A DNA stretch of 14,898 nt from Tannerella sp. (lineage in GTDB: Bacteria; Bacteroidota; Bacteroidia; Bacteroidales; Tannerellaceae), in the NCBI GenBank assembly GCA_031277235.1, contig JAITMT010000022.1, forward strand, positions 1 to 14,898, read 5' to 3'. Shown piece by piece: positions 6,527-13,500 of this stretch (position 1 is the first letter of the stretch; each line of letters opens with the position of its first letter). Made by a program: the position numbers and the translations under genes. The notes under the pieces are model-generated. The model made no database searches. It was given only the letters and a program-made list of their open reading frames with translations, and had not been told where the DNA came from.

Positions 6527-8521
6527 ATGAACAAAAACATTTTTATCACATTGATTATGAGCGTATTACCGCTTGGTGCCATGGCGCAGAAACAGTTTAC
6601 GCTGAAATCGCCCGACGGCAAAATTGAAACTGCCATCACGGTCGGCAAAACGGTTGAATACGCTGTTTCGCATGGCGGCGATCGCATGCTCAATCCGTCG
6701 CAAATTTCCATGACGCTCGACGACGGCACGGTTTGGGGCGAAAATCCGAAACTCGCAGGTTCGCAAACGAAAACCGTCAACACGACGATTGACGCGCCGG
6801 TTTACAAACGCAGGCAAATCAAAGACCAATTCAACGAATTGACGCTGAAATTCAAAGGCGATTACAGCCTGATTTTCAGGGCATACGACGATGGTATCGC
6901 CTACCGGTTTATCGCTACCGGTAAAAAACCGTTCATTGTCCGGAATGAGCAGGTGGAATTTAATTTTCCCGCTGATGCTCAATTGTTTGTTACTTACGCC
7001 AACCAACCCGAAGACACGCCGCTTGACCGGCAGTTTGAGAACTCTTTCGAGCAGCCGTATTTTCACGTGCCAATCTCGGAATGGAACAGGAAACGCTACG
7101 GACAGACGCCGATTGTTGCGGAAGGCACGAACGGTAAAAAGATTTGCATCACCGACGCCGATTTGCTCAACTATCCGGGCATGTTCATGTATCCTGCCGA
7201 CAAGGCGAACGCACTGAAGGCTGTTTTTGCACCTTATGTATCTAAGGAAGAGCAAAGTACGTCGGACAATGCGGCTCATGTAAACGCGGTGCAGCGCGAA
7301 AATTATATCGCGAAATTCGACGGCGCAACGGCTTTCCCCTGGCGTGCGGCGATTATTGTCGAAACCGACAAACAACTCGCGGACAACGATATGGTCTATC
7401 GTCTGGCAAGCCCTTCCCAAGGCGATTTTTCGTGGGTGAAACCGGGAAAAGTGGCTTGGGACTGGTGGAACGCCTGGAATCTGCACGGCGTTGATTTCAA
7501 AACGGGCGTGAACAACGAGACCTACAAATATTACATTGACTTTGCCTCGAAATCCGGCATGGAATACGTCATTCTCGACGACGGCTGGTCGGACGGTAAA
7601 AAGGCTGATTTACTGTATGTTGTGCCCGAAATCAACATGCAGGAACTCATTGATTACGCAAAATCCAAAAACGTGGACATCATCCTTTGGGCGGGCTATT
7701 CAGGCTTTTACAAGGATATCGAAAAGGTGTGTAAACATTACAGCGCCATGGGCGTGAAGGGTTTCAAAGTGGATTTTATGGACAGAGACGACCAGACGGT
7801 AGTCAATTTCCACTACCGCGCCGCCGAAATTGCCGCTCGCTACAAACTGATGCTTGATTTTCACGGCACCTACAAACCGACCGGATTGCAGCGAACGTAT
7901 CCGAATGTCATTAATTTTGAGGGAGTTCACGGTCTTGAACAGATGAAATGGAATGCGAAGGACGATCAGGTTACGCACGACGTAACGATACCGTTCATCC
8001 GTCAGGTGGCAGGACCGATGGACTACACGCAGGGCGCAATGCGCAACGCCACGAAAAGCAATTTCCGCGCCGTTTACAGCGAGCCGATGAGTCAGGGTAC
8101 GCGATGTCGGCAACTGGCTGAATATGTGATATTTGAATCGCCTCTCAGCATGCTCTGCGACGCTCCGACGAACTACGAAGCGGAGCCTGAATGCACGGAA
8201 TACATCGCCCAAGTACCGACCGTTTGGGACAATACCGTCGCGCTCAACGGCGAAATCGGGAAATACGTTTCCATTGCCCGCCAAACAGGTGATGTGTGGT
8301 ATGTGGGCAGTTTGACGAACTGGGACGCCCGCGAACTGGAACTTGATTTGTCGTTCCTTGGCGAAGGGAATTTCACGGGCGAAGTGTTCAGAGACGGCGT
8401 CAACGCTGCCAGCGTCGCCCGCGACTACAAAAAAGAAACGATTGACATTCCCGCCAACCGTAAACTCAAGATAGCCATGGCTCCCGGCGGCGGCTATGTG
8501 GTGAGGATTTCCAAAAAATAG
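6527..8521 (+). CDS. GH97 glycosidase, retaining alpha-galactosidase type
   Basis: The 664-residue product begins with a signal peptide (MNKNIFITLIMSVLPLGAMA, cleaved before QK), indicating periplasmic location. An N-terminal beta-sandwich domain (about 25-280) is followed by a TIM barrel with WDWWNAWNLHGVDF and YVILDDGWSDG, and a C-terminal beta domain. KVDFMDRDDQ contains Asp416, and GVHGLE ends at Glu471. Their spacing of 55 equals that I recall for the nucleophile Asp415 and acid/base Glu470 of the retaining alpha-galactosidase BT1871, in contrast to the calcium-dependent inverting alpha-glucosidase SusB. The start at 6527 is chosen over in-frame ATGs at 6377 and 6464 because the signal peptide begins here and a promoter lies at 6451, which would exclude 6377. 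The product is thus likely to release alpha-galactose from oligosaccharides. The family call is strong; the substrate is an inference from the active-site type. Confidence 0.92.
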   Translation: MNKNIFITLIMSVLPLGAMAQKQFTLKSPDGKIETAITVGKTVEYAVSHGGDRMLNPSQISMTLDDGTVWGENPKLAGSQTKTVNTTIDAPVYKRRQIKDQFNELTLKFKGDYSLIFRAYDDGIAYRFIATGKKPFIVRNEQVEFNFPADAQLFVTYANQPEDTPLDRQFENSFEQPYFHVPISEWNRKRYGQTPIVAEGTNGKKICITDADLLNYPGMFMYPADKANALKAVFAPYVSKEEQSTSDNAAHVNAVQRENYIAKFDGATAFPWRAAIIVETDKQLADNDMVYRLASPSQGDFSWVKPGKVAWDWWNAWNLHGVDFKTGVNNETYKYYIDFASKSGMEYVILDDGWSDGKKADLLYVVPEINMQELIDYAKSKNVDIILWAGYSGFYKDIEKVCKHYSAMGVKGFKVDFMDRDDQTVVNFHYRAAEIAARYKLMLDFHGTYKPTGLQRTYPNVINFEGVHGLEQMKWNAKDDQVTHDVTIPFIRQVAGPMDYTQGAMRNATKSNFRAVYSEPMSQGTRCRQLAEYVIFESPLSMLCDAPTNYEAEPECTEYIAQVPTVWDNTVALNGEIGKYVSIARQTGDVWYVGSLTNWDARELELDLSFLGEGNFTGEVFRDGVNAASVARDYKKETIDIPANRKLKIAMAPGGGYVVRISKK

Positions 8522-8587
8522 CGTTGCGGCAACGGCTCAAGCAAAAAAAAATTACCGTATGAAGCAATTTCTTAACATAGATCAATT

Positions 8588-8615
8588 TTTGCCTCTTGAA
8601 GAAGCCGTACTTTTG
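8588..8615 (+). promoter_or_regulatory. Orphan promoter-like motif
   Basis: TTTG at 8588-8591 and TACTTTTG at 8608-8615 (a full TAnnTTTG match) are separated by 16 bases. Transcription would run into about 170 bases of AT-rich DNA and stop near the hairpin at 8789-8823. This could drive a small RNA or be the relic of a lost gene. The motif is short, so a chance match is possible. Confidence 0.3.
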
Positions 8616-8788
8616 CGCCTGGAAACAATTTGCCAAGTGCAGATATGATCCTTGATATTCGGTTAATAAACAGTATTTTAAGTAAAAGCAATAATTTTTT
8701 AGATACACAAAGTCAATTATACACAAAATTAAATTTTCACAAATTAGCTGATATTAAAGTTCAGTTTTCATTAAATTAGTGTTTTGGG

Positions 8789-8823
8789 AAAGAAGGGGCG
8801 CGTGAGTGTCTCTTCTTTTTTTT
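8789..8823 (+). terminator. Weak terminator-like hairpin upstream of trmD
   Basis: AAAGAAG at 8789-8795 pairs perfectly with CTTCTTT at 8812-8818, with a 16-base loop, and the right arm runs into a T-tract ending at 8823. The stem is short and A/T-rich, so efficiency is doubtful. It lies between the GH97 region and trmD, where a terminator would be expected. Confidence 0.3.
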
Positions 8824-8838
8824 GTTAAAAATTTCCTC

Positions 8839-8846
8839 TATATTTG
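8839..8846 (+). promoter_or_regulatory. -7 promoter element of trmD
   Basis: TATATTTG fits TAnnTTTG. A TTTG at 8821-8824 lies only 14 bases upstream, shorter than usual, so the -33 element is uncertain. The in-frame TTG at 8844 falls inside this element and cannot be the start codon if the promoter is real, which supports the ATG at 8865 with a very short leader. Confidence 0.55.
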
Positions 8847-8864
8847 CAGTCTGAAAGTAAATTT

Positions 8865-9539
8865 ATGCGCATAGATATCTTGACAGTTTTGCCCGAAATG
8901 ATTGACGGAATGTTGCATTGCTCCATTTTGCAACGCGCCCGGGATAAGGGACTTGCAGAAATTCATCTGCATAATTTGCGGGATTACACGACCAATAAAT
9001 GGCGGCGCGTGGACGACTATCCTTTTGGTGGAGAGGCTGGTATGGTGATTCAGATCGAACCGGTTGACCGCGCTCTTTCGGCGCTGAAAGCCGAGCGCAA
9101 GTACGACGAAATCATTTATACTTCGCCCGACGGGGAAAAATTTTCGCAACCGATGGCAAACAGTTTGTCAATGTTGAAAAATATTGTAATTTTGTGCGGT
9201 CATTACAAAGGAATAGACTATCGCATTCGTGAACATTTGATAACGAAAGAGATATCTGTTGGCGACTATGTTTTGACGGGAGGCGAACTGGCTGCGGCGG
9301 TCATTGCCGACGCGACCGTACGACTGATTCCGGGCGTTATCGGCGACGAGCAGAGCGCGCTGTCGGATTCGTTTCAGGACGGATTGCTGGCTCCGCCGGT
9401 TTACACCCGACCTGCCGAATACAAGGGTTGGAAAGTGCCGGAGGTGTTGCTGTCGGGACACGAAAAGAAAATTTCGGAATGGCGGTTGCAGCAGGCGCAG
9501 GAAAGAACGGAGCGGCTGAGACCGGAGCTTTTGGATTAG
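8865..9539 (+). CDS. trmD: tRNA (guanine37-N1)-methyltransferase
   Basis: This 224-residue protein is a SPOUT-class methyltransferase that makes m1G37 next to the anticodon from S-adenosylmethionine and prevents +1 frameshifting. It begins MRIDILTVLPEM, the typical TrmD N-terminus. Further marks are YTTNKWRRVDDYPFGGEAGM, LCGHYKGIDYRI, and the knot segment SVGDYVLTGGELAAAVIADA followed by PGVIGDEQSALSDSF. The C-terminal WRLQQAQERT helix is also present. TrmD works as a homodimer in the cytoplasm. Here it stands alone, not with rpsP, rimM and rplS as in many other bacteria; standalone trmD is common in Bacteroidota. Its stop is followed after two bases by a heptamer repeat array. Identification is very secure. 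Confidence 0.97.
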   Translation: MRIDILTVLPEMIDGMLHCSILQRARDKGLAEIHLHNLRDYTTNKWRRVDDYPFGGEAGMVIQIEPVDRALSALKAERKYDEIIYTSPDGEKFSQPMANSLSMLKNIVILCGHYKGIDYRIREHLITKEISVGDYVLTGGELAAAVIADATVRLIPGVIGDEQSALSDSFQDGLLAPPVYTRPAEYKGWKVPEVLLSGHEKKISEWRLQQAQERTERLRPELLD

Positions 9540-9541
9540 GA

Positions 9542-9583
9542 TTTAAAGTTCAAAGTTTGAGGTTCAAAGTTCAAGGTTTTCAG
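9542..9583 (-). repeat. Tandem heptamer repeat, second copy (inverted orientation)
   Basis: On the plus strand the units read TTTAAAG, TTCAAAG, TTTGAGG, TTCAAAG, TTCAAGG, TTTTCAG. TTCAARG is the reverse complement of CYTTGAA, the phase-shifted unit of the array at 4187-4235, so both loci carry the same repeat family in opposite orientation. It starts two bases after the trmD stop codon. Confidence 0.8.
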
Positions 9584-9587
9584 GGGC

Positions 9588-9626
9588 TAACGACTAAACA
9601 AATTAACGACTAAACGAATTAACAAC
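9588..9626 (+). repeat. 16-bp direct repeats before the GH3 gene
   Basis: TAACGACTAAACAAAT (9588-9603) and TAACGACTAAACGAAT (9604-9619) differ at one base and are followed by a truncated third copy, TAACAAC (9620-9626). The repeat directly follows the heptamer array and lies just before the GH3 start at 9640. No good TAnnTTTG element is visible here, so the GH3 promoter is not identified. Confidence 0.7.
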
Positions 9627-9639
9627 AAAAAAAAATAAT

Positions 9640-11871
9640 ATGAAATCGAATTGGTACCTTAGCACATTGATTTGTGCATTATTCTTGCTATCAGGCTCTT
9701 GCAAGGAAAAGAGCGTGTATGAACATGCGTTTCAAAATCCGGAACTGAGTATTGAAGAACGTGTGGAAGACCTTATCAATCAACTCACTATCGAAGAAAA
9801 AGTGAGTCAGATGATGAACGCAACACCCGCCATCGAGCGGCTTGGCATCCCCGAATATGACTGGTGGAACGAGGCATTGCACGGCGTTGCACGCGCCGGT
9901 CGGGCTACCGTTTTTCCACAGGCAATCGCGCTTGCCGCCACGTTTGACGACGAGGCTATGTTTGAAACTTTCACAATGGTCAGCGATGAAGCCCGCGCCA
10001 AATACAATGATTATCAACAGAAAAAAGAATATGAACGCTATAAGGGCTTGACTTTCTGGACGCCCAATATCAATATTTTCAGAGATCCGCGCTGGGGTCG
10101 CGGGATGGAGACATACGGAGAAGATCCGTACCTGACTTCCCGGATGGGGGTTGCCTGCGTGAAAGGCTTGCAGGGCGACGACCCGAAATATTTGAAATCA
10201 TATGCCTGCGCCAAACATTATGCCGTTCACAGCGGACCGGAATGGAACCGGCACAGTTTCGATGTGTCTGTTTCTCCGCGCGATCTTTATACAACGTATT
10301 TACCTGCTTTTGAGGTGCTTGTGAAGGAAGGAAACGTGCAGGAAGTCATGTGCGCATACAATCGTCTCGACGGTCAGCCCTGTTGTGGAAACAATCAGTT
10401 ACTGGTTGATATTCTGCGCAATACGTGGGATTATCAGAATATTGTCGTATCGGATTGCGGCGCAATTGACGATTTCTGGAAAAAGGACGAAAGAACGCCG
10501 CGCCACGAGACGCATCCCGACCGGGAATCGGCTTCGGTTGCCGCCGTACGCACGGGAACGGACGTCGAGTGCGGCTCGAGTTACGCGTCGTTGCTTGACG
10601 CCGTGAAAAACGGCATGATAACGGAGGAAGAATTGAATGTGTCGCTAAGACGCTTATTTACAGGACGTATGCGCCTGGGGATGTTCGATCCGGCGGAAAA
10701 AGTGCCTTTTTCAAACATTCCGTACAGCGTTGTGGAGAACGAGGAACACATGGCTAAGGCGCTCGAAATGGCGCGTAAAAGTATGGTATTACTTAAAAAT
10801 GAAGGAAATACGTTGCCCATCAGCAAGGATATAAGGAAAATTGCCGTCATCGGACCGAACGCCAACGATTCGATTATGCAATGGGCTAATTATAACGGTT
10901 TTCCGACACATACGGTTACGATTCTGGAAGGTATCAAAGCGAAACTGCCGGTGGATGTGGAAGTAATTTACGAAAAGGGCTGCGACCATATCGGCGATGT
11001 GGTGCATCGGGACAAGGCTGATACGACGGGCGCTCCCGTTGATTTTATCGCGACAGCCGGCAAGGTGAAAGACGCCGACATTATTATATATGTAGGCGGT
11101 CTGTCGCCGCGTCTCGAAGGCGAGGAAATGCCTGTGCAACTGGACGGTTTCAGAAAAGGCGACCGCACAAAAATCGAACTCCCGGAAGTGCAGAGTAATA
11201 TGCTGAAAGCCTTGAAATTGACGGGAAAACCGGTTGTTTTTGTGGTCTGCACGGGTAGCGCGCTCGCATTGACCAACGAACAGGGCGACGCCGACGCCAT
11301 TTTGAATGCCTGGTATAGCGGTCAGAACGGCGGAACAGCTGTTGCGGACATTCTTTTCGGCGATTACAACCCGTCCGGGAAACTGCCCGTAACATTTTAT
11401 AAATCAACCGAACAATTACCTGATTATGAGGATTATAATATGAAAGGTCGCACGTATCGCTATATGACGGAAGAGCCGCTGTATCCGTTCGGTTACGGTT
11501 TGAGTTACACGGATTTTGCGTTTGGAGATGCTACTTTGTCGGCAACTGAAATCGCTAAGGATGAGAATGTTAAGATAAGTATTCCCGTTGAAAACAAGGG
11601 CAAAACGGACGGCGACGAAGTGGTGCAAATTTATATCAAAAATCCGAACGATCCGCAGGCTCCCATCAAGGCTTTGAAGGCGTTTGAGCGCGTTTCGGTC
11701 AAAACAGGCAGCAAGGAAATCATTGAATTGATGCTCGAACCCGAAACGTTTTATTCGTTCAACGATGAAAAACAGATAATGGAAGTTCGCGCAGGCAAAT
11801 ATCAAATTTTGTACGGCAATTCTTCGGCGGATAAAGATTTGAAAACCATTGAAGTAACGATAAAAGACTGA
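9640..11871 (+). CDS. GH3 lipoprotein, beta-xylosidase/beta-glucosidase type
   Basis: This 743-residue protein begins with a lipoprotein signal (LLSGSC, lipidated Cys21), so it is membrane-attached. The N-terminal GH3 barrel follows (LTIEEKVSQMM, YDWWNEALHGVAR, FWTPNINIFRDPRWGRGMET, CAKHYAVHSG). The nucleophile is Asp272 in VVSDCGAI. The alpha/beta-sandwich domain includes SMVLLKNEGNTLPI and IIYVGGLSPRLEGEE, and a fibronectin type III-like domain starts after PFGYGLSYTDF. The YDWWNEALHG and SDCGAI motifs resemble GH3 beta-xylosidases more than cellobiases, so xylosidase activity is likely but unproven. The PA14 insertion found in many Bacteroidota relatives (about 860 residues) is absent. Its stop codon directly touches the hisH start, which is an unusual partner. 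No SusC/SusD genes lie nearby. Confidence 0.93.
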   Translation: MKSNWYLSTLICALFLLSGSCKEKSVYEHAFQNPELSIEERVEDLINQLTIEEKVSQMMNATPAIERLGIPEYDWWNEALHGVARAGRATVFPQAIALAATFDDEAMFETFTMVSDEARAKYNDYQQKKEYERYKGLTFWTPNINIFRDPRWGRGMETYGEDPYLTSRMGVACVKGLQGDDPKYLKSYACAKHYAVHSGPEWNRHSFDVSVSPRDLYTTYLPAFEVLVKEGNVQEVMCAYNRLDGQPCCGNNQLLVDILRNTWDYQNIVVSDCGAIDDFWKKDERTPRHETHPDRESASVAAVRTGTDVECGSSYASLLDAVKNGMITEEELNVSLRRLFTGRMRLGMFDPAEKVPFSNIPYSVVENEEHMAKALEMARKSMVLLKNEGNTLPISKDIRKIAVIGPNANDSIMQWANYNGFPTHTVTILEGIKAKLPVDVEVIYEKGCDHIGDVVHRDKADTTGAPVDFIATAGKVKDADIIIYVGGLSPRLEGEEMPVQLDGFRKGDRTKIELPEVQSNMLKALKLTGKPVVFVVCTGSALALTNEQGDADAILNAWYSGQNGGTAVADILFGDYNPSGKLPVTFYKSTEQLPDYEDYNMKGRTYRYMTEEPLYPFGYGLSYTDFAFGDATLSATEIAKDENVKISIPVENKGKTDGDEVVQIYIKNPNDPQAPIKALKAFERVSVKTGSKEIIELMLEPETFYSFNDEKQIMEVRAGKYQILYGNSSADKDLKTIEVTIKD

Positions 11872-12465
11872 ATGCAGGTCGCCATCATCAAATACAATGC
11901 GGGAAACATAAAATCAGTGGATTACGCCCTTCGACGGATTGGCGTAATCCCTTTAATAACAGATGATAAAGAACGGATATTGTCGGCTGACAAGGTCGTT
12001 TTTCCCGGTCAGGGCGAAGCAGGAACAACAATGAAGTTTCTGATAGATCAAGGATTGGATCGTTTAATTAAAAATTTGAAGCAGCCTGTTTTGGGAATTT
12101 GTATCGGTATGCAACTGATGTGCAAATTTTCGGAAGAAAGCGCTGATATGCAATGTCTTGGGATATTTGATGCAGAAGTTAAAAAATTTGTCGCCCAAAA
12201 GCATGAAGACAAAATTCCGCATGTCGGCTGGAACTCGCTGTCAGGTTTGAAAAGCGAAATCTTCACGGCTATACCCGAAAATGCCTACACTTACTTCGTA
12301 CACAGTTATTATGTACCTGTAAATAACTATACTACAGCTATTTGTGACTATATCAATCCGTTTAGTGCGGCAATGTGCAAGGATAATTTTTATGCCACAC
12401 AGTTTCATCCCGAAAAAAGCGGAAGCGTCGGCGAACAGATTTTACGAAATTTTATGAATTTATGA
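11872..12465 (+). CDS. hisH: Imidazole glycerol phosphate synthase, glutaminase subunit
   Basis: This 197-residue class I glutamine amidotransferase supplies ammonia from glutamine to HisF in the fifth step of histidine synthesis. The catalytic triad is visible: Cys77 in GICIGMQLM, and His179 and Glu181 in TQFHPEKSG. The N-terminus MQVAIIKYNAGNIKSVDYAL is standard, which fixes the start although it directly abuts the GH3 stop (TGAATG). HisA follows with a 4-base overlap. The oxyanion-strand motif reads PGQG (Gln47), where HisH proteins usually have PGVG. Its obligate partner HisF is not in the window. It acts in the cytoplasm as a heterodimer with HisF. Confidence 0.96.
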   Translation: MQVAIIKYNAGNIKSVDYALRRIGVIPLITDDKERILSADKVVFPGQGEAGTTMKFLIDQGLDRLIKNLKQPVLGICIGMQLMCKFSEESADMQCLGIFDAEVKKFVAQKHEDKIPHVGWNSLSGLKSEIFTAIPENAYTYFVHSYYVPVNNYTTAICDYINPFSAAMCKDNFYATQFHPEKSGSVGEQILRNFMNL

Positions 12466-13184
12466 TAGAACTCATTCCCGCCATAGACGTCATCAATGGC
12501 AAATGCGTACGCCTGACGAAAGGCGACTACAACACAAAAAAGGTTTACAATGAAAATCCGGTAGAGGTTGCAAAAGCATTTGAAGACAGCGGATTGCGAC
12601 GTTTACACGTTGTGGATTTGGACGGTGCAAAAGCCGGTCAAATCGTCAATTACAAGGTGCTGGAACAAATCGCTGCACGGACGTCAATGGTGATAGATTT
12701 CGGCGGCGGATTGAAAAGTGACAGGGATTTGGAAATTGCGTTCGAGTGTGGCGCTCAGATGATTACGGGTGGAAGTATCGCTGTGAAATCACCCGAAAAA
12801 TTTGAAAAATGGTTACAGCAATATGGTAATGAGCGAATTATACTCGGGGCAGATGCTAAAAATGAAAAAATCGCCGTAAGCGGATGGGAAGAAGAAACAT
12901 CACAGGATTTATTACCGTTTATCGTTGATTATCAAAAGAAAGGAATCAAAAAAGTTATTTGTACGGACATCAGCCGGGACGGTATGCTGCAAGGCGCCTC
13001 TACCGCGCTGTATCAAAAAATATTAGCGGAAATACCTGATATTTATCTGATTGCGAGTGGCGGAATCAGTTCGATAGAAGATATCGAAGAACTTGAAGCC
13101 GCCCGAATCCCAGCCGTAATCTTCGGCAAAGCCATCTATGAAGGACGAATCCTGTTGAAAGAATTGTTGCGATTTCTTGATTGA
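12462..13184 (+). CDS. hisA: ProFAR isomerase (phosphoribosylformimino-AICAR-P isomerase)
   Basis: This 240-residue TIM-barrel enzyme carries out the Amadori rearrangement of ProFAR to PRFAR, the substrate of HisH-HisF. It begins IELIPAIDVINGKCVRL with catalytic Asp9. The second catalytic residue is Asp131 in GADAKNEKIAVSGW. The two phosphate-binding blocks FGGGLKS and ASGGISS are present, as is TDISRDGMLQG. Lengths and motifs are normal and no damage is seen. The start overlaps hisH by ATGA, indicating translational coupling. In related genomes hisF and hisIE usually follow. Here the next 300 bases are AT-rich repeat DNA and then an unrelated ATPase gene. Confidence 0.97.
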   Translation: MIELIPAIDVINGKCVRLTKGDYNTKKVYNENPVEVAKAFEDSGLRRLHVVDLDGAKAGQIVNYKVLEQIAARTSMVIDFGGGLKSDRDLEIAFECGAQMITGGSIAVKSPEKFEKWLQQYGNERIILGADAKNEKIAVSGWEEETSQDLLPFIVDYQKKGIKKVICTDISRDGMLQGASTALYQKILAEIPDIYLIASGGISSIEDIEELEAARIPAVIFGKAIYEGRILLKELLRFLD

Positions 13185-13480
13185 TTTAAAAAGAGTCTAA
13201 CAGGAATATAATATATATATCTTGTTGATAATTTGATAATTAATATATATTTTATTTTCCTATAGTTCGCTTAATCTCATATTTTTTATATCGTTTAAGC
13301 GAAATATAATTATTTATATCCTGCTTAATCCTGAATATTATATATTATTTAAGCGAAATATTATTGTGAATATTCTGCTTAATCTTGTATTTTTTATATG
13401 GTTTAAGCGAAATATAATAACCTATATTTTGCTTAATCCAATATTTTTTATACCTTTGCAGCGAATTATGAAACAAAATT
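13185..13480. other. AT-rich intergenic region with tandem repeats
   Basis: The roughly 300 bases after hisA contain no gene. The first 80 bases are an A/T-rich tract (ATATATAT, TTGATAATT repeats) without an evident terminator. From 13269 a 54-bp tandem repeat takes over and leads straight into the promoter and start codon of the ATPase gene. Confidence 0.8.
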
Positions 13481-13484
13481 ATGA
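13269..13484 (+). repeat. Four 54-bp tandem repeats with internal inverted repeats
   Basis: GCTTAATC recurs at 13269, 13323, 13377 and 13431, a constant period of 54. The first three copies share a core ATTTTTTATAT-like tract and TTTAAGCGAAATAT at the same internal position. In copy 1 TTCGCTTAA (13266-13274) pairs with TTAAGCGAA (13295-13303), a 9-bp inverted repeat around a 20-base spacer. Copies 2 and 3 keep a GCTTAA/TTAAGC pair. Copy 4 diverges to contain TACCTTTG and the ATG at 13468, so the gene's promoter and translation start region are themselves a repeat copy. Confidence 0.9.
13428..13458 (+). promoter_or_regulatory. Consensus promoter for the ATPase-nuclease gene
   Basis: TTTG at 13428-13431, a 19-base spacer and TACCTTTG at 13451-13458 match the Bacteroidota TTTG-N19-TAnnTTTG promoter fully. 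The -33 element spans the junction of repeat copies 3 and 4, and the -7 element lies in copy 4. Copies 1-3 carry TATCGTTT, TATTATTT and TATGGTTT at the same place and lack the final G. Transcription should start near 13464, giving an almost leaderless mRNA. Confidence 0.7.
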
Positions 13485-13500
13485 TGGCTTTACTGGGTAG
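13468..13500 (+). CDS. Possible 10-codon upstream ORF overlapping the ATPase start
   Basis: The ATG at 13468 opens a 10-residue frame (MKQNYDGFTG) ending at the TAG at 13498-13500, past the ATPase start at 13481 and in a different frame. It is the first ATG after the predicted transcription start and could affect translation of the ATPase. It is too short to be judged as a real peptide. Confidence 0.25.
   Translation: MKQNYDGFTG

Larger units (their letters stand above)
8522..8864. other. Intergenic region between GH97 and trmD
   Basis: This stretch of about 340 bases has no convincing gene. It contains a 29-codon open frame at 8559-8648 that I do not recognise, an apparent promoter (TTTG at 8588-8591, then 16 bases, then TACTTTTG at 8608-8615) with no recognisable gene after it, an AT-rich tract at 8650-8780, a weak hairpin with a T-run at 8789-8823, and the trmD promoter. 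Confidence 0.6.

Noticed and set aside
6566..7486. 306-codon minus-strand open frame inside GH97
   Set aside because: It is antisense to a clearly conserved glycosidase and is arginine/valine-rich in the way of a shadow frame.
8844..8864. TTG start for trmD
   Set aside because: The TTG is part of the TATATTTG -7 element, and the canonical TrmD N-terminus MRIDILTVLP begins at the ATG at 8865.
9428..9613. 61-codon plus-strand open frame containing FKVQ repeats
   Set aside because: The repeating peptide comes from translating the heptamer array, and the frame overlaps the end of trmD.
13269..13484. Possible CRISPR array from the 54-base periodicity
   Set aside because: Conserved bases are spread across the whole unit instead of forming an exact repeat plus unrelated spacers, the copies differ inside the conserved parts, and no cas gene is present.
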